From NCBI GenBank assembly GCA_964538515.1, contig CAZIEW010000041.1, forward strand, positions 1 through 46,883: a DNA stretch of 46,883 nt, read 5' to 3'. Made by a program: the position numbers and the translations under genes. This DNA is from CALBZH01 sp964538515. Its GTDB lineage: Bacteria; Desulfobacterota; Syntrophobacteria; Syntrophobacterales; Syntrophobacteraceae. Of this stretch, positions 16,835 through 25,318 are shown piece by piece. Below the pieces are notes generated by a model. The model was not told the origin of the DNA. It was given only the letters and a program-made list of their open reading frames with translations, and did no database searches. The number at the start of each line of letters is the position of its first letter. Position 1 is the stretch's first letter.

Positions 16835-16870
16835 AAAAGCGCGTCCCCATGGGGTCGCGCTTTTTCTTTT
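16835..16870 (+). terminator. Intrinsic terminator
   Basis: AAAAGCGCG (16835-16843) pairs with CGCGCTTTT and CCCC pairs with GGGG around AT, with a T-T mismatch between the two helices, followed by a T-rich tail TTTTTCTTTT (16861-16870). It ends the small-peptide transcript before the solute-binding-protein gene. Confidence 0.85.
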
Positions 16871-16961
16871 TAAAAGAGCCCACGACAAGATAAGATAACC
16901 ATGGGCAAGGGCCGTGCTCGGAACGGCGATTCTTCTTCTGCGGGGCGTGGGGGAGGTCTGA

Positions 16962-18581
16962 ATGATAGGCAGGTACCGCCTATGGTGGTTTCTGTTCATA
17001 ATGGGGACATGGATTTGCTTCGGTTCTTGGCAATCCGGTGCTGCGGGAATCAATGGTATTAGCGAGAAAAGAGCAGCCCAAAGCGCCGGTACCGCTGGGG
17101 GGGTGTATCGCCTACCGTTGCTCAATAATCCGGACACGCTAGATCCTGCCTACGTTCACGATATCTATGCGAGTGCGGTTGCTCACCAGCTCTTTGATGG
17201 GCTTGTTCAGTTCAGCAGCGATCTTCTCGTCATTCCCGCCATTGCGGAGAATTGGCGCGTCGAGGACGGCGGGAAGACATACCGTTTCTCCCTTCGGGAG
17301 GACGCCGTGTTTCACAATGGCTCACCTATCACCTCCCGTGATGTGCTGTTTTCTCTCTCACGTCTGTTGCGTGCCAGTCCATTGCCCACAATCCTGCAGC
17401 ATCTACTGAAGATCAGTGGCGCCCAAGCGTACCATGATGGAAAAGCGGAGACGGTGACCGGCTTGGAGGCTCCAAGCCCGAATACGTTCCTCATTCGCCT
17501 CGATCAGCCCTACGTTCCGATTCTTGCCGCGCTGGGAATGGTTCAGGCTGCCATCGTTCCTGCCTCCGAGGCTGCTCATGCCGAATCGTTCAGCCGACGG
17601 CCCGTGGGCAGCGGACCTTTCCGTTTCGGATCATGGGAGAATAACCGGTTGGTGAGTATCAAGCGGTTTGATGGCTACTACGGGGGCAAGGCCCTCCTGG
17701 ATGGGATTGATTTTTTGATTTACCCAGGCGTGGAGATCGAGAGGGTTTGGGCCGACTTTCGAGACAAGAAGCTCGATGAAATGCCGGTATACCCTCAGAT
17801 TGTGCAGAACCTTAGAAGCGATTCCACTCTGAAGTGGCTGCATCGGCCATCGCTCAGTCTTCTCTTCTATGGGATTAGTCAAACCAGGGTGGAACTGAAG
17901 GATCCGGCCATGCGGCAGGCCATGTCAGCCGTCATCGACCGCGAAAAGCTCAATAACGAAGTCTACCGTGGTCAATATAATCCGGCTGCTTTGTTCTTGC
18001 CTCCCGGCATGCCCGGGTACACGCCTCCGGACTCGAAGCATTCGTCTGGCGCGAAGAGCTTCTCCCAGACTGAGGGGAAGCCCATGAAGGTTGAGGTGGT
18101 GTCTGGCAGCCGCTCTCCCTTGGCCCAGGCTGAGCTGGCCTTTGTGGGTAAGGCGTGGAAGCGGCTCGGGATCGAGCTGGTGCCCAAATACATACCCGAT
18201 TGGCCGGAGTTCGAGCGGTACATCAGCTCGGATTCGGTTCAAGTCTATCGGTATGCTTGGTTTGCGGATCTACCGGATCCCGACGCGTTTCTGAGGATGC
18301 TGTTCGGAACCCAATCCCCCGTAAACTATTCGCGTTTCTCGAATCCAGAGGTCGATGCACTTTTCCAGAAGGCCGTCGGGGAGGTCGATCCTCATGAGCG
18401 TGCCCGTTTGTACCAGCTTGCTGAAAAACGAATTCTCGATGCCTGCCCCGCAATCCCTCTTCTCTATTTGAGCGTGGATCATGTCTATCAGCCCAATGTG
18501 AGAGGGGTCGAATTGAGTGTGCTGGGAGCCCATGCCACTTCCTATCGCAGTGTCTGGCTCGATGAAACCGTCTCGAAATGA
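16962..18581 (+). CDS. Family 5 extracellular solute-binding protein (peptide/nickel type)
   Basis: The 539-residue protein begins with a basic residue cluster and a hydrophobic leader (WWFLFIMGTWICFGSW), so it is exported to the periplasm. The mature part has the SBP_bac_5 opening VYRLPLLNNPDTLDPAY, then LFDGLVQF, YRFSLREDAVFHNGSPITSRDV, GSGPFRF and the C-terminal FSNPEVDALFQKA region. Family members bind oligopeptides, nickel chelates or other solutes for ABC importers. No permease or ATPase gene is present here. Instead, the gene overlaps a membrane sensor kinase by 20 bases, suggesting that the protein presents a ligand to that kinase. GGGGGAGG precedes ATG 16962. The ligand cannot be told from sequence. 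Confidence 0.88.
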   Translation: MIGRYRLWWFLFIMGTWICFGSWQSGAAGINGISEKRAAQSAGTAGGVYRLPLLNNPDTLDPAYVHDIYASAVAHQLFDGLVQFSSDLLVIPAIAENWRVEDGGKTYRFSLREDAVFHNGSPITSRDVLFSLSRLLRASPLPTILQHLLKISGAQAYHDGKAETVTGLEAPSPNTFLIRLDQPYVPILAALGMVQAAIVPASEAAHAESFSRRPVGSGPFRFGSWENNRLVSIKRFDGYYGGKALLDGIDFLIYPGVEIERVWADFRDKKLDEMPVYPQIVQNLRSDSTLKWLHRPSLSLLFYGISQTRVELKDPAMRQAMSAVIDREKLNNEVYRGQYNPAALFLPPGMPGYTPPDSKHSSGAKSFSQTEGKPMKVEVVSGSRSPLAQAELAFVGKAWKRLGIELVPKYIPDWPEFERYISSDSVQVYRYAWFADLPDPDAFLRMLFGTQSPVNYSRFSNPEVDALFQKAVGEVDPHERARLYQLAEKRILDACPAIPLLYLSVDHVYQPNVRGVELSVLGAHATSYRSVWLDETVSK

Positions 18582-20526
18582 CGTGACGAACGTCACTCCC
18601 ACGATTCAGGATTTGCCTCCGAGGATGAATGTCTTTGGTTCCCCTCGATACATTCCGCTCCGATATCGATTTATCTTCCTGAGCTGCCTGATCCTTGTCT
18701 TTTTGTTGGGATTCCTTGCAGTTCTGCTTCGATTGCAACAGAGCCGGTCCTTTCGCACAGAGCTCGAGCGAAGAGGTCTTGCCATGGCGGAGAGTCTTGG
18801 CGCGCTGTCGCGAGGAGCTTTGGCGACATACAACTATGTTGTGTTGGAGCAAGCGGCCAATCAAGCGGCGCAGAACCCCGAAGTGCTGTACGTGATCGTC
18901 CACGACAAGGAGGGGCGCGTGGCAGGCTTTAGTGGGCGGCCGGAGCTGCAGGGCAAGGACCTTAAAGATCCGACCTCGCTGGAAGCGCTTTCCGCCAGCA
19001 AGCCACTCGTGCATGACAGTATGCCTGGCACCGATGAGAAACTGGGCATGGAGATCGCGTATCCGGTCTATCTCCCCGGGTCCACCTATCGGTGGGGGCT
19101 GATCAGGGTGGGACTTTCCCTTGCGAGCATGTACACCCAACTGCGTCAGATGACGTGGATCATTGTTGGGTTTGGACTCCTGGCGCTGGTCGTTGGTGTC
19201 ATCGCGGCTTCACTTGCGGCCCGGCGCATTACGAAGCCGTTGGGGCACCTTGTTGGTGCGACGATCGAGGCAGCGCGAGGCAATCTTCAACCCTCGATTC
19301 CAACCGAGGGGGGCGACGAGGTGGGCGTGCTTGCGGCCAATTTCAAGACAATGATTCAAGAGATCCTGCGGCAGCGACAGCGACTCGAGAACCAACTGGC
19401 AGAAATCCGCCACTTGCAGCAGTACAATGACCGACTGCTCACCACAATGAGTGACGGTCTGCTGGCCGTGGATCGACAGGGGAATGTACGGACCATCAAT
19501 CCGGCAGCTCGTCGCATGCTTGAATTGCCTCAGGAAGATCATGAGGGCAAAAACTTCGAAGCGCTTTTCGAAAGCAGTCCTGAGCTGAAGGAGTACCTTA
19601 AAGGGGCGCTCGCGGCGCCGGAGGGGCTTCTCCAGAAGGAGCTCCGTGCCCGTCGCGCTTCGGAGGAGCAGGTGATGCTGGCGAGCTCCAGCTCTCTATT
19701 GGATTCTGCGGGGGAAGTGATGGAGGTCATTGCGAACCTCCACGATGTCACGGAGCTGAAGAAACTTGAAGCGAGGATGAGACAAGCGGATCGGCTCGCT
19801 GCTCTCGGTACGCTGGCGGCGGGGATGGCGCACGAGATCCGCAATCCGCTCTCCGCGATCAAGACATTCGTGCAGCTACTGCCCCGAAAGCTGGAAAAGC
19901 CGGGCTTTCTCGACAAATTCAATCGCACTGTGCCGCGCGAGCTGGAACGGATCAACAGTCTGATTGAAGATCTGCTGGAGCTCGCCAGGACGCCGCGCTA
20001 TCGCCCGCAGGACATTGCACTCGGACCCGCGCTGGAGCAGAACCTCGAACTGCTTGAGGAGCAGATGCGGTTGGCAAATGTAACTCTCGACAGCAGCATC
20101 CCGAAAGATCTCCCTGCCGTGTGGGTCGATGAGAACCATTTGGCCAAGGCTTTCCACAATCTGGTGCGCAATGCTCTGCAGGCCATGCCATCCGGAGGGC
20201 GCCTGACTGTGACGGCGTATTCGGTAGACAACAAGGACGGAGGGGATCAGCGCTTCAGTGGGGACCGTCCCTGGTGTGCTGTGAGGTTTCAGGACACGGG
20301 AAACGGCATTCCGCCCGAGATCCTTCCGAACATTTTCAACCCTTTTTTCTCGACCAAAGACTCAGGAACTGGGCTGGGGCTCGCCATCACGTACAAGGTG
20401 ATCACTGAGCACGGTGGATTCATTGAGGTTGCTAGCGAGGAAGGGAATGGCAGTTGCTTCACCGTCTATTTGCCCGGCCGCCCTTTTCGAGAAGCCATCG
20501 AAACGACCCCGGCGCCTGGTCTTTGA
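18562..20526 (+). CDS. Membrane sensor histidine kinase (HAMP-PAS-HisKA-HATPase)
   Basis: This is a kinase of about 654 residues. A first membrane helix (FIFLSCLILVFLLGFLAVLL) precedes a periplasmic sensing domain of about 130 residues, a second helix (WIIVGFGLLALVVGVIAAS) precedes HAMP. A PAS domain follows (LTTMSDGLLAVDRQGNV), then HisKA with the phosphorylatable His in GMAHEIRNPLSAIK, and the HATPase with the N, G1 (DTGNGIPPEI) and G2 (GTGLGL) boxes. The C-terminus resembles NtrB-class kinases. I chose ATG 18562, which overlaps the binding-protein gene; ribosome-site support is weak and 18517 (GTG) or 18625 (ATG) are alternatives. Partners are probably the receiver proteins that follow. 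Confidence 0.88.
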   Translation: MKPSRNDVTNVTPTIQDLPPRMNVFGSPRYIPLRYRFIFLSCLILVFLLGFLAVLLRLQQSRSFRTELERRGLAMAESLGALSRGALATYNYVVLEQAANQAAQNPEVLYVIVHDKEGRVAGFSGRPELQGKDLKDPTSLEALSASKPLVHDSMPGTDEKLGMEIAYPVYLPGSTYRWGLIRVGLSLASMYTQLRQMTWIIVGFGLLALVVGVIAASLAARRITKPLGHLVGATIEAARGNLQPSIPTEGGDEVGVLAANFKTMIQEILRQRQRLENQLAEIRHLQQYNDRLLTTMSDGLLAVDRQGNVRTINPAARRMLELPQEDHEGKNFEALFESSPELKEYLKGALAAPEGLLQKELRARRASEEQVMLASSSSLLDSAGEVMEVIANLHDVTELKKLEARMRQADRLAALGTLAAGMAHEIRNPLSAIKTFVQLLPRKLEKPGFLDKFNRTVPRELERINSLIEDLLELARTPRYRPQDIALGPALEQNLELLEEQMRLANVTLDSSIPKDLPAVWVDENHLAKAFHNLVRNALQAMPSGGRLTVTAYSVDNKDGGDQRFSGDRPWCAVRFQDTGNGIPPEILPNIFNPFFSTKDSGTGLGLAITYKVITEHGGFIEVASEEGNGSCFTVYLPGRPFREAIETTPAPGL

Positions 20527-20864
20527 GCCCAGAAGCCGCTGCCTTGCGAACCGACCGGCCAGGCTCAGCCCATCCTTTCAAACGGTCGTTGCTTCAATGA
20601 CTATCCGGAGAGCACCTCCATCCTGTCGCCCCGTCCTCATCTTTCATCGAATCTCCCGAGGCCATCGATGGCCCTTTCCTTCCAGTCCGGCTCCAGTGGT
20701 TTTCATGGCATTATTCTTGATAGTTATAGCGACAGGAAGAATTTGAGACCGTGCCGTTGGAAAGGCACGGAATGGTTACGCTCGCATGGCTGTTATTCCT
20801 TGCGGACAATGGATTTCTGAGGCCTTTTCAAGGCCAGGGGCTTACATGGATAAAGGAGACTTGA
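20527..20864. other. Intergenic region with two hairpins
   Basis: This 338-base gap separates the kinase from the receiver gene. CCGTGCC (20749-20755) pairs with GGCACGG (20764-20770) around GTTGGAAA, and GGCCTT-TTC-AAGGCC lies at 20821-20835. Neither has a T tail, so they may act as leader or processing structures. No coding frame is convincing. Confidence 0.4.
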
Positions 20865-21233
20865 ATGGACGCTCGATCGACTGAAACGGTATTCGTACTC
20901 GACGATGACCAAGGAATCCTCGAATCGTTCGAGGCCATGCTGGGAGATGACTACGCGCTCACCATGCTCAACGACGGAGTCAATGCGCTGAAGCTGATCA
21001 GTGAGCGGGAGCCGCGCCTCCTGTTTCTGGATATCAAGATGCCAGGAATCAGCGGGATTGAGATTCTCAAAGAAATCAGTGAGCGTAGACTTTCCACCCA
21101 AGTCGTCATCGTCACGGCTCTTCCCCAGGATCATTATGAGACGATGGCTCGACAATTCGGGGTCTATCGCTATTTAAAAAAGCCTCTCGATGTGGACGAG
21201 GTGGAGGGGATCACCCGCGCCGTGCTTCATTGA
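20865..21233 (+). CDS. Stand-alone response-regulator receiver protein
   Basis: The 122-residue protein is a single CheY-like receiver: an acidic pair in VFVLDDDQ, the phospho-acceptor Asp in LLFLDIKMPG, the conserved Thr in VIVTALP and Lys in YLKKPLDVDEV. It has no output domain, so it can only pass on or sequester phosphate or act by protein contact. AAAGGAGACTTGA before the ATG gives a clear start. It lies between a sensor kinase and a receiver-kinase hybrid and is plausibly the shuttle between them. Confidence 0.9.
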   Translation: MDARSTETVFVLDDDQGILESFEAMLGDDYALTMLNDGVNALKLISEREPRLLFLDIKMPGISGIEILKEISERRLSTQVVIVTALPQDHYETMARQFGVYRYLKKPLDVDEVEGITRAVLH

Positions 21234-21401
21234 TCTGGAAGAATTGCCGATTCTGATCATGATTGCAAAATGAATATCGAGAGGATATTCTTCTTGGCGT
21301 GCAGATGCGGGGCTAACGGCATCATTGGAGGGTGCCGGTTGCCTGTCTGTGCCCCCTTTCTTTTGATTCCCGAGCGGACATAGCCAAAAAGGGTGCCGTG
21401 G
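21234..21401. other. Short spacer with a hairpin
   Basis: GAATATC (21272-21278) and GATATTC (21284-21290) form a perfect seven-pair hairpin around GAGAG, followed by TTCTT. It is AT-rich and could be a weak terminator for the receiver gene. Confidence 0.35.
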
Positions 21402-22568
21402 ATGACGCGGACTTCTATACTGATTGTCGATGACGAGCCTGCGCTTGTGGACGGCTTGACGGAGTTCCTGGAAGACGAGGGCTTTTCCGTTCACCAAGCG
21501 CTGGAGGGGCGAGCCGGGCTCGGTTTGTTCAGGTCCTTGCGTCCTGAGATGGTCCTGACCGACCTCAAAATGCCAGGTCTCCCCGGAATGAGCCTGATCG
21601 GCGAAATCAGGAAGATCGATAAGAACGTCCCGATTATTGTGATCACCGGGTACGGCACCATGGATGCGGCTATCGATGCCATCCGGCTGGACGTTTTTGA
21701 TTTCATCACCAAGCCCATCGATCTGGACTATTTGAAGGTGAAGTTGGACGACGCGCGCGTGTCCATGAAGGCTTCCCAGGATGTCCAGAAAAACATGTTG
21801 GGGTTGCAGGAGCAACTGGCCTTGGTGCAGACGGAATGGAAAGAGCAAATGTCCAAGCTCTCCGAAGTAGAGCCATTGATCCAGACCGGGCGCTTGCTCG
21901 CCGCCGTGCTTCATAACCTGAACAATCCTCTCACGTACATCATGGGGCAGTCTCAGCTGCTCTACAATCTCCATCCCGAAATGGAGAATCTCAAGTTGAT
22001 CCAGGACCAAGCGCTGCGCATGAGGAAGATCATCGGCACGATCGCCAAACGGGTTCGGGTTTCGCAGAAACGGGAGCAGGAATGGCTGCAGCTCAATGAA
22101 CTGGTCCAAGAAGAGCTTTATTTTCTTGAATCACACCCCTATCTGAAGCATGACCTTGAGAAAGAGTGGCAGCTGGATACGGGACTTCCTGCCGTTCGCG
22201 GAATAGCAATTGATTTCTGCCAGGTTTTCGGAAACCTGCTGCGCAATGCCATCGAGGCAATGCATGGGATGTCCGTCAAGAGGATCACAATCCGGTCCTG
22301 GTCCGATGCCGATGGCATCCATATCAGCATCGCGGATACGGGCCATGGCATTCCGGAGCATTTGATGCCTCGCATCTTTCAGCCCTTTTTCAGTACGAAG
22401 ACCTTTGATGTCGGGATGGCGGGCGGCTTTGGCATGGGTATTGGTCTTTACCACTGCCGTGAGCTGATCCAGCAGTATGGGGGGTGGATCGAGGTCACGA
22501 GCCAACCGAATGTGGGGAGCGAGTTTACCGTGCACCTTCCCGCCACCGAAGCCAATCTGACCCACTAA
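21402..22568 (+). CDS. Receiver-histidine kinase hybrid protein
   Basis: This 388-residue cytoplasmic protein has an N-terminal receiver (SILIVDDEPALVDG; Asp in MVLTDLKMPG; Thr in IVITGYGTMDA; Lys in FITKPIDLDYLKVK), a short coiled linker (about residues 125-160), a HisKA-like dimerisation helix with the His in AAVLHNLNNPLTYIMGQS, and a HATPase domain (DTGHGIPEHLMPRIF and GMGIGLYHC). A receiver before a kinase module is typical of phosphorelay nodes in deltaproteobacteria. I chose ATG 21402, with AAGGG eight bases upstream; a GTG at 21393 adds three residues. It has no membrane segments and no DNA-binding domain, so the final output of the system lies elsewhere. Confidence 0.88.
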   Translation: MTRTSILIVDDEPALVDGLTEFLEDEGFSVHQALEGRAGLGLFRSLRPEMVLTDLKMPGLPGMSLIGEIRKIDKNVPIIVITGYGTMDAAIDAIRLDVFDFITKPIDLDYLKVKLDDARVSMKASQDVQKNMLGLQEQLALVQTEWKEQMSKLSEVEPLIQTGRLLAAVLHNLNNPLTYIMGQSQLLYNLHPEMENLKLIQDQALRMRKIIGTIAKRVRVSQKREQEWLQLNELVQEELYFLESHPYLKHDLEKEWQLDTGLPAVRGIAIDFCQVFGNLLRNAIEAMHGMSVKRITIRSWSDADGIHISIADTGHGIPEHLMPRIFQPFFSTKTFDVGMAGGFGMGIGLYHCRELIQQYGGWIEVTSQPNVGSEFTVHLPATEANLTH

Positions 22569-22619
22569 ATGAATTCCATGCTGTCTTTGGGGTCCACTCT
22601 CGTTTTGGAATAACCTCCT

Positions 22620-23798
22620 ATGACCGCCACGATGATTCGCCTCGGATGTGAGGTGCTCTGCGACGATTTTCCTTCCTGGCTTCGCCGTGCACGGATCGGG
22701 CTGCTTTCCAACCAATCGTCTGTTTCGGGCTCTCTGGAGCATGTGAGCACCCTGATTCGTCGTGCGGGCGCTTCACTGGTCTGCCTTTTCTCTCCCCAGC
22801 ATGGGTTTCTGGGGGAAAAGCAAGCGAACATGGTCGAGTCGGACCACGCAGTGGATGCGGATTCGGGGATCCCCATCTTCAGTCTCTATGGGGAGTTTCG
22901 CCAGCCCACTCCGGCGATGCTTGAGCGCATCGACGTACTGATCGTGGATCTTCAGGACGTCGGCACAAGGGTATATACGTATTCCACCACCATGGGGCTT
23001 TGTCTGGAAGCGGCTAGTGCACTTGGGATCAAGGTCGTGGTTCTGGACCGTCCCAACCCGATCGGGGGGGCATGTGTTGAAGGCAACGTCCTGGAGCTCT
23101 CGCATCGATCATTTGTCGGCCGCTACGGAGCTCCGATGCGTCACGGGATGACCATGGGGGAGTATGCGCGGTTCATCGTGCGGAAGGCTGGCCTGGATTG
23201 CGATCTCGAAGTGATCCCGATGAGGGGGTGGGCCCGTCGAATGCTCTTTCCGGAAACGGGTCTGCCATGGGTCTTCCCGTCGCCGAATATGCCCGCGTGG
23301 GAGACCGCGCTGGTGTACCCGGGCATGGTGCTGCTGGAAGGGACAAACGTGAGCGAGGGACGGGGCACGACGCTTCCGTTCATGTTGTTTGGCGCGCCTT
23401 TTGTCGATCAGAAGGGGTTGGGGAGGCGCCTGAAGGAGAAGGGGCTGCCTGGGGTGGCTTTCAGGCCGGTCACGTTTGAGCCGGTTTTCGACAAGTGGAA
23501 GGGCCAACCCTGCAACGGCTTCCAGATTCACATCCTTGAATGGGATCGAGTTAGACCCTATGCCCTTGGCCTCGAGATCCTCCAAGCTCTCCTGGATGTT
23601 CATGGGGATGCGTTCCAGTGGCTGCCGCCGCCCTATGAATATGAGTGGGAAAAGCTGCCGATAGACATTCTGTTGGGCAATGGCTGGCTTCGAGGGGCTC
23701 TGGAATCCATGGCTCCAGTGTCTCAACTGGAGGCCGAATGGACGTCGGAATTAGATGGGTTCCGGGATGCCCTCCAATCTAGCCTTCTGTACCCTTAG
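22620..23798 (+). CDS. DUF1343/NamZ-like family protein
   Basis: The 392-residue protein matches the DUF1343 family, of which Bacillus NamZ is an exo-beta-N-acetylmuramidase that removes non-reducing MurNAc from murein fragments. Recognisable stretches are GLLSNQSSV, LFSPQHGFLGEKQ, IDVLIVDLQDVGTRVYTY, VVVLDRPNPIGG, EGTNVSEGRGTTLPF and FRPVTFEP. The family's usual signal peptide is absent, so it is probably cytoplasmic. The ribosome site before ATG 22620 is poor, and ATG 22632 is an alternative. Murein-recycling genes (mpl, ldcA) lie elsewhere in the window. It could also act on another MurNAc glycan. Confidence 0.85.
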   Translation: MTATMIRLGCEVLCDDFPSWLRRARIGLLSNQSSVSGSLEHVSTLIRRAGASLVCLFSPQHGFLGEKQANMVESDHAVDADSGIPIFSLYGEFRQPTPAMLERIDVLIVDLQDVGTRVYTYSTTMGLCLEAASALGIKVVVLDRPNPIGGACVEGNVLELSHRSFVGRYGAPMRHGMTMGEYARFIVRKAGLDCDLEVIPMRGWARRMLFPETGLPWVFPSPNMPAWETALVYPGMVLLEGTNVSEGRGTTLPFMLFGAPFVDQKGLGRRLKEKGLPGVAFRPVTFEPVFDKWKGQPCNGFQIHILEWDRVRPYALGLEILQALLDVHGDAFQWLPPPYEYEWEKLPIDILLGNGWLRGALESMAPVSQLEAEWTSELDGFRDALQSSLLYP

Positions 23799-23831
23799 CG
23801 CGAAGATCCTAAGACTGCGTGGCCGGACCGC

Positions 23832-25283
23832 TCAGGATTCCATGGTGAGAAGGACGGCCTCAGACACCTCCCTCATCGACTTCCTCGTGTTCATGCTGCG
23901 CTTTTGCAGCCAGCGATAGGCGTCTTCTCCCGAGAGGTCCAGGCGCTTCATCAGCAAGTCTTTGGCGCGCTCGATGATCTTACGCCGTTCGAGCTCCTCG
24001 GAAATGACCTTCGTTTGAACCATGAGCTCCGTGTTTTCTATCGCGACGGCCGCCTGATTGGCCACCGTGGTGAGCACATTCATCTGAAGATCGCTGAACA
24101 CGTGTGGATGCGAGGTATAGCAGTTGACCACGCCGATGACTCGGTCCTTCACGCGCATCGGAACACTCAGCATCGACACGAGTCCCATGCGGCGAGCCAG
24201 CTCCTTCTCCTTGAATATGGGATCATCCAGAACGTTGTGTGCGATATGGGGGCGGTTTTCGGCGACGACCTTCCCCACAACCCCCTCTCCGACCCGCAGA
24301 ACCCTGTCTTTGAGGTATTCCTGGTCGATCGATTGCGTGGCCCGAAGACGCAAGACCCCTTCCTTTTCGTCCAGCAGCCAGAGGGAGCAAACGCTCGACT
24401 TGGTGACCTCTGCCGTGACCATGACCACCAGCCCCAAAATGTCTTCAAGGTATTGATCTGAGGTAATGGCTTTGCTGATGAGCGTTAAGGCCTCAATGCT
24501 CCGGTCGTAGGTTTCTTGCTCGTCAATCGACTCCAGATGGCTTTCGTGGGATGTGCCGAGGTGCGTGAAGCGCAAGGGCCTGCGTCGCCTCTGAGACGCG
24601 TGCTGCTGGAGGACACGGATTCTGTGCTGGACCTCCTTGGGGACAGCCATGAAATCGCCGCTCAAGTAGGCATCGAGATCGTTGTAGGTGAGCACTTGGC
24701 CAGGAACCTCTTTGCTGAGTGGTCCTCCGTCGAACAGGGCGGCGGATTCCAGGAAGAGCCCACCTTGGAGACCGAAGTGATCCGCGAGTTGAAGCACTTC
24801 GGTGCGAAGCAGGTGTGCTGTTGGCAAGAGATCAAAGAGAGACTCCTCGGAGTAGGGGAAGCGGCCCACTTCAAAGTCGGTCCGGTTTCCGGGGCCGAGG
24901 AGCAGGTAGTTGTGCGCGGCGGCGATGTGGCGCAGGGCGACGAGACGCAACCGGCAGCGGGTTGCGCGGGTGAGCTCGTTTGTCCCTTTTGGAATGACGG
25001 AGAGCAGCGAATGGAGGCACGCGGTGAGATCCAGTTGCTCGCACCGAATGCCCAGTTGGCTGGAAATGCGCGTGGCGAGATTCGAATCCTGAGAGGGGTC
25101 TCTTACGCGCAGAGTCAATGCCAGTACGTGATCCCCAAAGGCTTCCTTGGCAAGAGCTGCCGCAACCGCGGAGTCCACGTGTCCGGTGAGCTCGACGAGA
25201 GCGCCGCACGCACCGGAGAGCTCTGCCTGATGCCTGAGCCATTCCGTTATTTCAAGGACTTGAGCTTGAGCGGATAAATTCAT
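23832..25283 (-). CDS. Degenerate NadE-like PP-loop domain fused to GAF and ANTAR domains
   Basis: This 483-residue protein joins three domains. Residues 1-225 resemble NAD synthetase but the SGGxDS PP-loop is TGHVDS (33-38) and the second motif is LLGPGNRTDFEVGRF, so ATP-pyrophosphatase activity is doubtful. Residues about 265-425 form a GAF domain (MVTAEVTKSSVCSLWLLDEK; GVVGKVVAENRPH; VANQAAVAIENTEL). Residues 430-483 match ANTAR (RAKDLLMKRLDLSGEDAYRW), the RNA-binding antitermination module. ATG 25283 has AGGG six bases upstream; ATG 25319 overlaps the lepB stop (TAATG) and would add 12 residues. I infer a sensor of a NAD-related metabolite that controls transcript termination. Its targets are unknown. 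Confidence 0.8.
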   Translation of the reverse strand: MNLSAQAQVLEITEWLRHQAELSGACGALVELTGHVDSAVAAALAKEAFGDHVLALTLRVRDPSQDSNLATRISSQLGIRCEQLDLTACLHSLLSVIPKGTNELTRATRCRLRLVALRHIAAAHNYLLLGPGNRTDFEVGRFPYSEESLFDLLPTAHLLRTEVLQLADHFGLQGGLFLESAALFDGGPLSKEVPGQVLTYNDLDAYLSGDFMAVPKEVQHRIRVLQQHASQRRRRPLRFTHLGTSHESHLESIDEQETYDRSIEALTLISKAITSDQYLEDILGLVVMVTAEVTKSSVCSLWLLDEKEGVLRLRATQSIDQEYLKDRVLRVGEGVVGKVVAENRPHIAHNVLDDPIFKEKELARRMGLVSMLSVPMRVKDRVIGVVNCYTSHPHVFSDLQMNVLTTVANQAAVAIENTELMVQTKVISEELERRKIIERAKDLLMKRLDLSGEDAYRWLQKRSMNTRKSMREVSEAVLLTMES

Positions 25284-25318
25284 GATAGGCCCTGAATTGA
25301 TCATGTTTGCGCGTGCCA

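Noticed and set aside
20821..20835. GGCCTT-TTC-AAGGCC hairpin as a terminator
   Set aside because: No T run follows and the receiver gene starts 30 bases later with its own ribosome site.
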